Assembly (NCBI GenBank): GCA_009602725.1
Contig: WELB01000201.1
Location: 168,172 to 185,054, forward strand
DNA from: Spirogloea muscicola
Taxonomy: Eukaryota > Streptophyta > Zygnematophyceae > Spirogloeales > Spirogloeaceae
Reading direction: 5' to 3'
Length of the DNA: 16,883 nt
The notes beneath the pieces were generated by a model. The model searched no databases, was not told the DNA's origin, and saw nothing but the letters and a program-made list of their open reading frames with translations. Shown here one piece after another: positions 1-11,748 of this stretch. The number at the start of each line of letters is the position of its first letter. Positions within the stretch are counted from its first letter, which is position 1. Both the position numbers and the translations under genes were made by a program.

Positions 1-3000
1 CGCGAGGTGACGGCGGAGCTGGCCGGCGGCGCGGACGCGCGCGTGGCGCTGTACGCCGGCGGCGGCGCGCTGCTCGTCACGTCGCGCATCCTCGTCGTGG
101 ACATGCTCAGCGGCCGCGTGCCGCTGCGCGCCGTGCGCGGCCTCTTCGTCGCCAACGCGCACCGCGTCGCCGAGACCTCCGCCGAGGCCTTCATCGTGCG
201 GCTCTACCGGTGAGGACGCCACCTCGCCCGCACGTCACTCCTGCTGGAGCAGTTGCCTGTTGCCACTGGTGCTGACGCTGACGCTGGCGCTGGCGCTGGC
301 GCTGACCTTAACCACGACGATAAAACCCTAACCTTAAACCTAAACCCTAACTCCTAAACCTTGGACTCAACTGTTGCTGACGCTGACGCTGACCCTGACG
401 CTGTTGCGCTTGGGCCTGCACCTCACGCTGACCCTGACGCTGACGCTGCGGCCCCTGGCATGGCTTAGCCCGCAGGGCGGAGAACAAGGAGGGGTTCGTG
501 CGCGGCTTCTCAGACCGGCCGCAGGCCATGGCGTCGGGCTTCAACCGCGCGGAGCGTGTCATGAAGGCCCTGCTCGTCCGCCGCCTCTACCTCTGGCCGC
601 GCTTCCAGCTCGGCGTCGCCGCCGCGCTCGAGGAGCACCCGCCGCACGTCATCGACATCCGCGTGCCCCTCACGCCCGCCATCTCCGGTCAGTGACCTCA
701 ACCCCAATGCATTTTCCTGAACACTGCACTTTAATTTGGTCTACAAATGGCTCTTTTTGGCATGCAGAGTCTCAGGAGTTCACTTCCAAAGATAAGCTGA
801 AAGTTTAGCTTCGAAAAGGCCTGATTGAAGTCCATTAATTGCAATCTTTGCGAAGGGGCAATGCTTGGACCTGATAATAGCCTGAGCGCCGCAGCCATCC
901 AGGCAGCGATTGTGGAGGTCATGGACGCTTGCCTCCGTGAGCTGAAGAAGACCAACAAGCTGGACATCGAGGAGCTGACGGTGGAGAACGGCCTCTTCAA
1001 GTCGTTCGACGAGGACGTGCGGCGGCAGCTTGACCCTGTCTGGCACACCATCGGCCGCAAGGCCAAGCAGCTCGTGGCTGACCTCAAGACACTGCGCAAG
1101 CTCGCCGAGTACCTCCTGCGCTACGACGCTGTCACCTTCCTTAGGGTACGCCTTTGCGGTTCTGTGCGGCGCTCCTTCCCTCCATTGCCTCCCATCTCCT
1201 GGTTGCCAGTATCTGCTAAGCTGAATGTCAAGCTTGGAGCTGCATGCTGGTGGCTGACCATGTTGCTAGGTTTTCAAGCTCAGAGTGTCAGCTGCACATA
1301 ATATGGGCTTAAATCAAAAGTTGGACAATAGTACCGGGTGCTTCGGCACAACTTAGTAAGCAACGTCGTCAGCATAACCAGAAAAACCCAGTGTTTTAAG
1401 AATGACTGGCAGCTGTTGCCCCAGTATCTCTTTCTCTTCACAGCCACTGCCTCCTTGAGAGCCAACTTTGCATTCCAGTTTTGCTCATCGTATATTCTTG
1501 ACTTTGAGCAGTGTTTGTGGCTGCTGCTTCATAGCAAGCTGAGGTGTACATTCGGCCTTATTCAGCCTTGATGGATAATACTGTGCAAGCATGGACAAAC
1601 ACCATTGTGCTTCATTATGATGACATTGGATCCTGAATCTTGCTGCTGCAGTACCTGGATGCGCTACGGATCTCGGAAGGCATGCGAGCCATTTGGATTT
1701 ATGCCGAGCCAACGCATCGCATGTTTGAAATTGCCAAGAAGCGCGTATACCAGGTTGTGAGGGCTGACAGTGTTGCGGCACTGCTCAGCTGCGAGCAAGA
1801 GCTTGGCAGCAAGGCTGCAGCATGCGTCAATGGCACCAGCAACTCTGTGGGAGTCAGCGAGCCATCATCTGCAGCAGCTGCTCCCGCCAACGGCGACGCC
1901 GGCAGCAGCGCTCTGGATGTGGAGGTGGAGCTGGTCCTGGAGGAGATGCCCAAGTGGAAGGTCCTGAGAGTGAGCCGGCTCTCCATATAAACCCTATTCT
2001 CCTCCATTCTTAATTAAACCTGATTCTTAATTTCCCAGATTTACTTCTGTTATCAAAAAAAAATCTCATCTTGCTCATCATGTCGCTGCAGCTTTTGGTG
2101 TGCCCCTCTTGCATTTGCCCACTGTTGAGCAGAACAACCATTGCTTGCTTGGTCGTTAGGAAGTGCTGGAGGAGATCCAGGTGGACCAAGAGCGCACAGA
2201 GCTTGAGCAGCGGGTACGCAGCAGCGCAGAAGCTTCAACGTCGACGCATGGCAGCGTTGGCACCTCCAGGGCAGTCCTGGTGGCCTGCAAGGACGAGCGC
2301 ATGTGCCTGCAGCTGGAGGCCGCCATGTCGCGGGGTGCTCAGACGGTATTTAAATCCGTTTCCTGCAGATCTTGACCCTGACAACAAGGCTCCCCTTTCT
2401 GATGTGATCAGTTGACCATCTTCTGTTAGCAGATCTGAATTCATCTCTACCGTGTTTAAGCTTGTCAATAAATAAGTGATTCTGAAAATGGTGTAGTGGA
2501 ACATGTGCCATGCTGCATGTGAGTACACAAGGATCTTTGGAAGAGGTATATGTAATTGAAGCTTGCAGTCTGGTTCCAACAATGTACATATATGCAAAAT
2601 AGCAGAACTTATCTGGATAGGACTGGCCATGCTGACATGCAGTCAACATCACCATCATAGACATGGACAGCGGGCCCAGTCTTTGAGACGGGTGTCGGCT
2701 GAGTTGTTGGCAGCTCATGCGGGACGAGTGGGACAGCTACCTGCTCAGCAAGGCGGACCTCCTGGGCATGCGCACGCGCGCCAAGAGGAGCCGGCCTCGC
2801 GGCGGCGGCGGCGGCAGCAGCAGGGCGGCCGTCAATGGGCTGCAGCCCCTGTCCAGGGGCCAGAGCCAGGAGAACGCGGCGCTGCTCGCTGCAGCCAGGC
2901 AGGTCCGGCGGCGTGGAAGCGAGGTGATTAGCTTGGGGCAGATAGACGACATGGAGGGCGACAGCAATGGCCGGCGCCGCCGCCGGCAGGCTGGGCGAGG

Positions 3001-5458
3001 TGGCAGCGGCGCCGCGAAACGGCTTCCAGTCGATGGCGATGAGCGGCAGAGCATCAGAGGAAGAGGCAGTGGCAAGCGATCCGGCCGAGGCCGGCGGTCG
3101 GGCGCAGGTGGCACAGCGCCGCCATCCGAGGGCAACGCTGAGGCTATGGGCAAGGAGGTTGTGGTAGCTGCTACACGGTCGGGGCCTGAACAAGAGTGGC
3201 AAGTTCTGAGAGACGGAGCCACTGCGCTACCAGCGCCGCTGACCACCGCAGAAGCGCCGCCGTTCCTGGCGCCCTGCACGGCCTCCTCCTCAGTGGAGCC
3301 GCCAGTGCCGGAGCCAGGGCGGCCGCTGCCACTGGCGGTCCACTATCATGCGCTGGAGTCAGACTTACAGGTCCTGGAGGAGGTTGCGCCATCGTACGTG
3401 GTCATCTATGACCCCGACATGGAGTTTGTGCGCGAGCTCGAGGTCTACCACGCGCAGCGGTGGCACAAAGAAGGCGCGGCAGGCAGTGCCGACGATGATG
3501 GGCGCCTGCAGCCCATCAAAGTCTACTTCCTCTTCTACGAGGTACTGGCCACAGCCCTTGCAGCCAGGCTTGATGTCAGCTGCCATGATGACCAAGTGAA
3601 GGCATTGTGCAGCCTGCAATAGGCTGTCCTGAAATCTCATCCCTCATGCTGCATATCATATATGCAAGCACTGAGGAAGAGAACAAAATGTCAAGAAGAA
3701 TCTGTGAGTTACTCACAATGTTGCGAAGCGTTTGATATCTGCCTTCCATGTCCAGTCCTGGAAGATACCTGTAGCCTATAAGCAGAACAGTGGTGTGGCC
3801 AATATGTAGCAACAATCGATCTTGTGCCGAAGCATGTGCAATCATCCTGATAGCTTACCACTCACCAGCAGGGCTCGACTGAGGCACGTAAGTTCGAGGC
3901 GAGCATCCGCAAGGAGAGCGAGGCTTTCGAGAGTCTCATCAAGGCCAAGGCAATCATGATGATACCTGTAGACCAGGTATGTGTCATTCTCTTGTCCTTC
4001 TCCACAGTATGCTTGTCTGAGCAGGTTACACAGTTGCCTGTCAGGTTTGATGACATAAATTGGACACTCAGGGGTTCAATTGAGGTCCTTCAAAGAGGAG
4101 GGTGCAAGCTTAGGATCTTGTGCTTGCATGTACGCTGAACACAAATGCTTGCTGCAAGCATCACAGTTGGCGCCTCAACATGATGCTGAAACGGCAGAAG
4201 GCATCAGCAGTGTGTTGGTACTCTGATGAGGTTGAGTTTACTCACAAAGAACGAGTGTGCTGTCAGGAGCGGAGGGCGATGGAGGCCTCGCCTCACAAGA
4301 CTCCTCCAATGACTGCCACAGGCGTGTCGCTTAACATAAACAGCAGGAAGGGCGGGATTAAGAGAGCTGCTGAGCAGAGGTCCAAGGTCATACACAGATC
4401 CAAATGCTGCGTACACTCCTCATTACGCAAGTGAGCTGCTGCTTCAGATTTGCGAAAATATATGCTCGAGGGCCAAGAGCTGATGCTGCTTGCTCTTTGG
4501 CTGTCTAGGTGGTGGTGGACATGCGGGAGTTCAACAGCAGCCTGCCAGCGGTTCTCCACCAGCAGGGCATGTCGATCCTGCCCGTGACGTTGGAGATTGG
4601 CGACTACGTGCTGTCGCCCGAGATCTGCATCGAGCGCAAGTCCGTGTCGGACCTGTTCGGCTCGTTCGCGTCAGGGCGGCTGTACCACCAGGCAGATGCG
4701 CTCACGCGCCACTACAAGCTGCCCGTGCTCCTCATTGAGTTCTCCCAGGACAAGAGCTTCTCCCTGCAGGTGCGACAGCTTCCTTGCAGCCCTGCACCTT
4801 GACATAATTAGGTGGGGTGGGGCTGTATAGTATGATGCTCGTCGTGACCAATTACACAAAATCATGACAATGTGAACATCTGTGAAGTGGGATTTACTCA
4901 CTGTCATCTGCCTGGGTGGTGCCCATGCAGGCCGCAAGTGATGTGGGCGATGATATTACGCCCAATTCCATCATCAGCAAGATGTGCCTCCTTGCGCTGC
5001 ACTTCCCACGGCTGCGGACTGTATGGTCACGTAGCCTCCACGCCACGGCGGACATCTTCGCTGAGCTCAAGGCCAATCAGGACGAGCCAGACTCCGGCAA
5101 AGCCATGCGGGTCGGCGTCCCTACAGAGGCTGGCCTCATTGAGGGCGACATCAGGTGAAGAGCTCTGAGCCCATGGTAACATACTAATCGCGTCCAGATT
5201 GGCAGGCAGCTCTTGATTCTGAGTCAAGCCACTAGCTTCTTCCTCTTCAGGGATGAAAACTTCAACACAACCGCTGTGGAGCTTCTGAGGAGGCTACCTG
5301 GCGTCACAGATGCCAACTACCGCAGCCTGGTTGACGGCTGCGAGAGCCTTGCCGACCTTGCCCAGATGCCTATCGAGGGACTCGCGGCTTTGATGGGCGC
5401 CAGGCCAGCAAAAACTCTGAGGGACTTTCTTGATGCCAAGTGCCCCACGCTGCTATGA
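1..5458 (+). CDS. XPF: XPF/RAD1 (UVH1-type) structure-specific DNA repair endonuclease, 5'-partial, 11 exons in window
   Basis: XPF pairs with ERCC1/RAD10 in the nucleus and cuts the 5' side of bubble or interstrand-crosslink lesions in nucleotide excision repair. Exons: <1-209, 476-687, 895-1145, 1652-1969, 2160-2345, 2714-3541, 3872-3976, 4267-4386, 4509-4769, 4931-5154, 5251-5458. All introns are GT-AG, and the exons sum to 2922 nt, exactly 973 codons plus TGA. Visible parts, numbered from the window edge: the end of the helicase-like domain (TSRILVVD near residue 27, LYLWPRFQ in exon 2); an Arg/Gly-rich linker in exon 6; the ERCC4 nuclease domain (residues 744-880) with [15 protein letters not shown] and the catalytic ERK (785-787) plus D791; and tandem helix-hairpin-helix motifs (LRRLPGV and [11 protein letters not shown]) at the C-terminus, ending CPTLL. 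By memory it follows Arabidopsis UVH1 closely to the last residues, with roughly 75 N-terminal residues outside the window. The small exon 4267-4386 ([15 protein letters not shown]) was found by matching the conserved SRKAGG-type linker. Introns 3, 5 and 6 (506, 368 and 330 nt) hold nothing I recognise. Confidence 0.96.
210..475 (+). repeat. Intron 1 of XPF: TGACGC-type hexamer repeats around a degenerate telomere-like stretch
   Basis: This intron of the XPF gene holds two runs of a degenerate GACGCT/GGCGCT hexamer repeat (about 271-305 and 374-449). Between them, at about 322-362, is a stretch of plant-type telomere-like units: AAACCCTAA, CCTTAAA, CCTAAACCCTAA, CCTAAACC. The units are imperfect. 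The donor is GTGAGG at 210 and the acceptor is CGCAG ending at 475. Such an interstitial telomeric motif may mark an old double-strand break repair or telomerase insertion, but it could also be simple-sequence drift. Confidence 0.8.
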
Positions 5459-6596
5459 GTGGCGCATTCTTGATTGCCTCACAGCCAAGGAATAACCCTG
5501 TGTCGTTTGCGTCAAATTGCTTGCATACTGAGCCTGTCACGGTATTGTTGACTGCAGCACCTATGGTAGCTCGGATCTCACCCTCAATCTTCCTCATATC
5601 CTTGAGTTGTTTAGTGTGGACTATGGTGCAGCTGTTGGCAGCGAGTTGCACAGCCTAGTCAAAGCAGGAAACTTGACGATTTGCAAGCCAAGATAACATG
5701 ACACAGTAGGTCTGTGCACTAGCTGCTTGAGCTAGCTTGCTGGAAGGAATGCATGGCACTTGAGTGCGCCACGGCTGGAGCGCACCATGATACTTGAGAC
5801 GATTGCCTTGCTTGCAAAGTGTGACTTTTCTGTTGAAGGCATTTTTAGTGACACAAAACCAACGCGCGGTGGCAAGGTTGCAGAGCAAATATTATCATAA
5901 AAATAAATATCTGCATAGTAGTGGAACCCAAATAATCGACCCTATCAAAGCCTGATCTGGCTGGTCAGTCCTCCTGCTGCTGCTGCTGCAAATAAATTGC
6001 GGGCTGGGCCGCCAGAAGCAAGGCCCAACCCTGGCACTAGCTACACACATGAATGTTGAATCTGCAGCAGCAGCAGCATGAGGAGCTCAGCGAGCCTACC
6101 AGACTTCCATATGTGCTGCAGCAAGCGGCAGCACTTGCAGCAACATTGTCTACTATTGACCAAGTCCTTGCCTTGGGAGCGTCGGCCTCTCTTTGCTTTG
6201 TGAGGGGAGGGGGAACCGGAGCGGCATCATCCTTAGAGGAAGCAAGGAGCTGAAATGCGGGCTGCCAACGCTATGCAAACGAGCCGCGCTTTTCTGAGGG
6301 GTGGGGATGCTGGAATCAGATGCGCCAAGCTCTCGGGCTGCCCCAGCATCACAAGGCAAAGCAGAGCCGAAATTTGTGTAAGGATGTGCTGCAAGAGAAC
6401 GACACGGGCCATCGGCCATGCTGTGGTGTTGATCACGAGTTGCACCAACTTCCAGGTCCCAAGGTCGCCAAGGCCTGCGGCCCACTGATAGCCATGCTCC
6501 TCGGCAGGTGGAATTGTGTGGTGCTCTGCATGTAGTCCAGGCTGGGCATACGTCACCAGGCCCGCCTTGCTGCCAGGAGTTCTTGCAGCCTCTGCT
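5459..6596. other. Intergenic region between convergent genes (both 3' UTRs)
   Basis: I see no convincing gene here. Open frames on both strands are short and show no recognisable motif. The region must contain the 3' UTR of the XPF gene (from the left) and of the receptor kinase (from the right). Two AATAAA hexamers on the + strand (5902-5907 and 5991-5996) are candidate poly(A) signals for XPF, without further support. CTG/CAG-rich stretches lie at 5972-5990, 6063-6078 and around 6113-6148. Confidence 0.6.
5975..6078. repeat. Nested inverted repeat: CTG/CAG arms enclosing a second GC-rich hairpin
   Basis: A 16-nt arm of CTG triplets (5975-5990) is perfectly complementary to a 16-nt arm of CAG triplets (6063-6078). 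Inside lies a second hairpin with arms GGGCTGGGCC (6001-6010) and GGCCCAACCC (6022-6031), 9 of 10 pairs matching around an 11-nt loop. Either strand's transcript could fold into this cruciform-like structure. It lies between two convergent genes, so a role in transcript 3' ends is possible but unproven. Confidence 0.6.
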
Positions 6597-9500
6597 CTAC
6601 TTGGGCAGGGGCTTGCGAGGTGCGGCAGGGCCGCGCTCCTTCGGGGGGAGGGGTGTGACGCCTGGCGGCGACCAGTGCAGCGTCTCGCTGTAATCCTGGT
6701 ATGAGAACTCGGCGGCACCCTCCTCCGACACGTACGACGAGCCCGTAACTTGGCTCACTGTGCCGGAGCTCTGCTCAGACTGTGTGCCCGAGGACATCAC
6801 CGAGCTGGAATCGTGCTGCGACACACCGCACGACGAGAGCGAGTGGCCCAGGTTCTCCACAAGCGCCTTGGCAACGTCCCTGAAAACAAGACAAGCTCCG
6901 TACCAAGCAATTAGATGCTTGTAGAAAAGGGAGGCTGACAAAGGAGACAAAGTTCCAAGCTATGTCAGTGATGCTGATGTCAGCAATAAGCTTAATAGGC
7001 AATCGCTCAGAGTATGGTGATTGAACAGAAGCAGAACATCAAATGCACAACGCCTAGCCAGCAGGGGCAATCATGGGCACCTGATGGTGGGCCGCAGCAC
7101 GGCCTGGTCCTGCACGCACATCCGCGCAATGTCAGCCAGGGCATACAGCTCGTCCACGTCAAAGTTGCCCTCCAGGGTGGGGTCCACCATGAGCGGGATC
7201 TTCTCTCTGTCAGAGAGGTACTCCTCCGCCTGTTACAACAAGACGAGTCACGAAGATCAGTCCTCACAAACAGTTCAATCTGTCCCACACATGTCAATCT
7301 GTCCCGGAAAATTACAAGGACTCTACAAGGCTCAAATGAAGTCACATAGCAGCATCATGCACCGGAGAGAATCATTTCCATTCAAGTGGTTCCAAAGCGA
7401 AAGCATGTATGCTTACCCAAAAGGCGAGCGGCTGCCACTCGTGGATGGACTTGTGGCCAGACATGAGCTCAAGGAGCACCACGCCGTAGCTGTACACGTC
7501 CGACTTCTCCGACAGGATGGACGTATTCACATACTCGGGGTCGAGGTAACCGAAGGAGCCCCGCACGGCAGTGGGAGCTGGGGCCAGCGTGTCAGTGCCA
7601 ATAGGAGCTTCTTTGCACAGTCCAAAGTCCGCGACCTTGGAGTAGCCCTCCTCAGAGAGCAGAATGTTGGCCGACTTGATATCTCTATGGATGAGGGCGG
7701 GGTCAGCGCCATAGTGGAGGTACTCAATGCCAAGCGCCACGTGGATGGCAATCTTGGTGCGACTGTCCCAGGTCAGGGAGTGGTTTTGGGCAATGGCTCC
7801 TGCTCCGACAACCCAAGCACAGGGAGAGATTAGAATGACAATTGATGCTGCACAACCGCATAGACATCTACCAGTCTATGCAGTAACTTGAAATGGTTTG
7901 AACAAAGGGTGCAAAAGATGTGTGTCATATCCTGGAGTCGCCATACCATGAAGATGCTCGTAAAGAGAGCCCATAGCCATGTATTCATACACCAAAATGC
8001 GCTCGCCCTTGTCGGCGCAGTAACCAACCAGGTTCACCAGGTGGCGATGATGCAGCCTGGAGAGGAGCTCGACCTCCCTGATAAACTCAACGTCTCCTTG
8101 CCTGGTAGGACATATTACAGAGACTTCGTGAGCACACTTGAACAGTCTGTTCCTGTGTTGCTGGAGTAGACTTGCAAGAAGACAAGAAAGTCATACCTCC
8201 AGCAGATGACTTACCGTGAGACCTGGTCAAGACGCTTCACAGCAACAATGGTGCCATCCTTGAGCGTGGCCTTGTACACGGTACCATACCCTCCCTTGCC
8301 GATGACCTGGTTGAACTGCTTGGTTGCGCGCTTGAGCTCCTGCAAGGAGAACTGGTGAATGTTCTCTGCACATCGCAATGAGGCAGGTGTCAAGAAGCAG
8401 TTGTCCCACATAGAGGACAGGTGCAGGACACAGAAATGTCAAAACCTTAACTCCCTACTGCATACAGCTTATTTGATGACTTGAGATCACAGTATCAGGG
8501 GGCTTAGTTGCCTACGTTTGAGGCTCTTGGCAAAGATCTGCTTCTCCTCCTCCATGCGGCGTTTGCGGAAGAAAATGAAGAGGCCAGCAGCCACGGCAAG
8601 AGCGACGAGCACGATGGGAACAATGACCGCAACGATGGGGAAGCTGGAACCCTTCTTCGAGCCCACAGGAGCTGCTGCTGGACCAGCAGCCGTGTGCGCT
8701 GCAGAAGGGCGACAACAATTGCAGAACACCTTTTTCAGAACAAAAACACAAACCAATCTGCTATAGTTTTCCAAGCACCTGATCAACTGGCCTGCCTGCT
8801 TTGACAAAGCAAGGGCTTGACAGGTCCACCAGTACAAATCACAATTGCATATGGTGTCTGCAAATCCCCATCAAGCAACACTGGAAGGCAAACGGGCGTA
8901 CATGGGTACTTGCTGTTGTAGAAGGCCTGGCACTCGCTGGCATTTTTCATCACCTGGACCTGGGGTACTAAGGCCAGGCAGTTGGACAGGAAGCTGCACA
9001 AGAGACGCCACATCAGGGGCCCCGATCAAAAGTGTGAACAAATGAAGGGCAGTGGTGCAATATAAGCTTGACCCTGACGTGTCTGTCTTGATCGTAGCAA
9101 CTAAGCTACACACAGAGCCAACACAGGGCAGCAAAGGCACGTGTTCAACCCAGAAAGATAAGGGCATGGAGAGCATACACATAGTTAGCCCCTGCGTGTG
9201 CCTTGGGAATGGTGCTGCCATTAAGGTAGTTGTAGGAGAGGTCCCTGCAGAAGGGCGTCCACAAATCTGTCAGTCGCAACTCTGCGGAAAAAATATGGAG
9301 GCAGTATGCCACATACATTTGGTATTTACATGTACATTTCTGGCCTCCATTGACAATCTGCAGATTCTGCAAACTAGTTTCTTGTACAAAGAGATGCCAG
9401 GACAGTGCAGCTTACACATCACTCAAGTTGGAAGGAGCCCACAGATTGCTGGGGACCGGACCATAGAACTGGTTGCCATCAAGGTGCCTGCAAGCATGCC

Positions 9501-11748
9501 ACTACCTTATCAAACCACTGTGCATTTGCAGTACTAGATAGGCTAAGAACCAGAACCAAAGGATATTCACAATCCAGTGCAAGCCCGTGAGAGAGCTATC
9601 TTGGCAGTGGCAATTGTACTCACACCAACTGGAGCAGGCTCAGATTGCCAAGAAAGGTGGGGATGAAGCCCGTCAGCTGATTGGCAGAGAGGTCCAGGAA
9701 AGTCAGGTACGTCAGGTTCACAAAGGAGGCTGGGATGCCGCCTGTAATCTGGTTCTTCTGCAGGACTCTGCATTCCAAAGCATAGGACCAATCAAGACAG
9801 GGGTAGTCAGTAAGAATGTCTATCCTCCCTGCCAATCGCTGTACCAACACCAGAAAGAAATAGACTGCACAGGGCGATGCTTGCACTCCGTACATGGTTT
9901 GGATGGCGGTAAGATTGCCCATACTCCAAGGGATCGTCCCATTAAGGTTGTTACCAGATAGATCACTGGCAGAAGAAACGTCAAAGGAAAGCAATGAGGA
10001 GCCTCTTAATACAAGGAAATATGAGCTCTCTATCTATGCCAGGACCTACTGCCTGCAGCCTACCGACGCATTTGAGACTCTTGCAAAACAGGATAAGGAA
10101 CCGGAGCCCGTCGGGGCTGTGCTTTCAAAGACCACATCAGCAATGACCGTCTCATGAAAGGATTGATAAAGACCAATGTCATCATACTTGGTGAACGACT
10201 GTGGCGCAAACACATGAGAGACCAATGGCAAGGGACAAGTGCTCACATCTTCTGGACGCCCCAAAGATTTCCCATGTTACGAGGGATGGGTCCATAGAAG
10301 GCATTCTGGTAAAGATTCAGAGCTTGGGCGTGGTGGAGGTCGCCAAGCTCCTCCGGCAGGACGCCAGTCATCTCGTTGTAGCTGACATCCCTGCACAAGG
10401 TAGGTCGAGAAGCCTCTAAGGACATGGACCTTTCCAGCTCTGCTATGACTAGGCTTGCTTTCTTCTTCTCCCTCTCCTTTACTCCAGCCCATCAAGGAGC
10501 CAACCTCACTGCTAAGGGCCTGCCAGCATGTGCACTGGTAGCTATGTGTGCCTGGCATATGCTCGAGCTCCTCAATGCATATGCCTGGCCATACACAGTG
10601 CTTGCAATGCTAACACATTTGAAAGTACAAGGTCAGGATTTTCCGGCGCGCATACAGGTGCTGCATCAGCGTGCAGTTGCTGATGGAAGTGGGCATGGAG
10701 CCATTGAGCTTGTTGCTGCTAAGATCCCTGCAGGGCGCGGATACAGGGATACGCGTCAAGCAGTAAGCTTCAAGCCCTTACCCATACAAAAACATAAAAC
10801 GAGAGACCTGGTTGTCAGTTTGTTCCAAAGTCAGCCTTCATAGCACTTGATAGGTACACTATGATGTCATGCTCTGACAAAGGCCTCTGCTGCAAAGTTG
10901 GAGCTCTCCTCCAAGAAGTGCAGACATTTGTGGGAGAGCTTCACTTGCGGTATACTCACAGCCACGAGATGATGGATAGCTTGTTGCAGAGCTCCGGAGG
11001 GAACTGGCCTGTCATCTTGTGCCCCGGGACGCTGAAATAACTCAGCCTGGTCAACTGGAGGATGAGGTCCCAGGGCATGTCGACCGCAAATGGCGTCTGC
11101 GCCTCTGAGGCTGTGCTCAGGGATGTCGTGCTCAACTCACTGCACCGACAGTGATCAGTATCAGCAATAGATGATATAGACCCAAGCACTAGCCGTCCGG
11201 GCGCTGGCGCTCGAGCGGGGCCCAAGGTTTTGAAGCTCACATGTAGGTGACCTTGCCGGTCGCGCGCTCGCAGTCGATGCCCTTCCACTGGAGCTGGGCA
11301 TTGGCGACGTCCGCGCACGGGCTGCTGGCCACGCCGTTCTTGGTCGTGGCCCAGCTGGAGAGCGAGGCCGGGTTCCCGAAGATGGCCTTTAAGGAGAGCA
11401 GTATTTGTGCTGCAGCAGGAACCACGCGAGGACGAACATTCATTACATCACGGAAACTGTGAGTTCTTGAAGACAATGTGCGGGGTCCATGGAGCTTTCT
11501 TTCCCGATATTGCCGATGTTGATACTTGCAAGATTCTGCGTCCTGGCCGACGCCCGCCATTGTCGCGTGGAACGCTGTGCTGTGACGAGCCAATAGATGG
11601 TCGCCTGTGCAGACTCACTTTCATCGACCTCGGCGACTGGCGAGGGGCTCGGTGCGGTGGCCTCGAGCAGCGCCCTGGCGCTGACGCCATGGAGGGCGGC
11701 CGCAAGGGCCAGGAGCGCGACGACAAGCGACGCCGACGAGGCCTTCAT
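6597..11748 (-). CDS. LRR receptor-like protein kinase, complete, 16 exons, 814 aa
   Basis: A plasma-membrane receptor Ser/Thr kinase. Exons, 5' to 3' on the minus strand: 11748-11619, 11409-11241, 11139-10960, 10727-10656, 10390-10247, 9965-9894, 9767-9624, 9487-9416, 9244-9179, 8993-8902, 8698-8516, 8365-8215, 8101-7947, 7799-7417, 7229-7081, 6879-6597. They sum to 2445 nt with continuous phase. Domains: signal peptide 1-24 (cut after GVSA); N-cap with C75 and C90 (W-K-G-I-D-C); about nine LRRs (residues 130-350, units such as NNLNGTIP); membrane helix 401-424 followed by RKRR; kinase about 460-730. The catalytic residues are intact: GKGGYGTV (464-471), K485, E501, HRDIK (581-585), N588, DFG (601-603), DPE (630-632). 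The presence of HRD makes it an RD kinase. A Ser-rich tail of about 80 residues follows. The ATG at 11748 directly precedes the signal peptide in a GCC-rich context; the frame is open further upstream, but that extension looks like 5' UTR. From memory the kinase domain resembles Arabidopsis At1g49730-type kinases. The ligand is unknown. Confidence 0.95.
9179..10727 (-). other. LRR-encoding exon cassette (72/144-bp phase-2 exons)
   Basis: Six consecutive LRR exons measure 72, 144, 72, 144, 72 and 66 + 72 bp: 10727-10656, 10390-10247, 9965-9894, 9767-9624, 9487-9416 (72) and 9244-9179 (66). Each begins in phase 2, so each 72-bp exon encodes exactly one 24-residue LRR and each 144-bp exon two. 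The last repeat is shortened to 22 residues (NYLNGSTIP). The introns fall at the same place in every repeat, just before the L-x-L-x-x-N segment. This is the classic ancestral exon pattern of plant LRR receptor kinases and independently supports the gene model. Confidence 0.9.

Noticed and set aside
374-808. 144-codon frame beginning L-T-L-T-L-T
   Set aside because: It is a translation of the hexamer repeat in XPF intron 1 running through exon 2 in the wrong frame.
4120-4266. Extension of the small XPF exon 8 upstream
   Set aside because: The frame is open, but the acceptor GTCAG at 4262-4266 gives a phase-0 junction with exon 7 and matches the expected linker. The upstream residues show no resemblance to XPF.
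7021-7833. 270-codon open frame on the + strand
   Set aside because: It lies antisense to the kinase exons and introns on the minus strand, which carry all catalytic motifs in frame. It has no recognisable motif of its own.
8871-9000. Alternative frame for the exon at 8902-8993 (L-P-G-L-S-T-P-G-P)
   Set aside because: It looks like an LRR C-cap, but its phase does not join to the transmembrane exon. The chosen frame fits both neighbouring splice sites.
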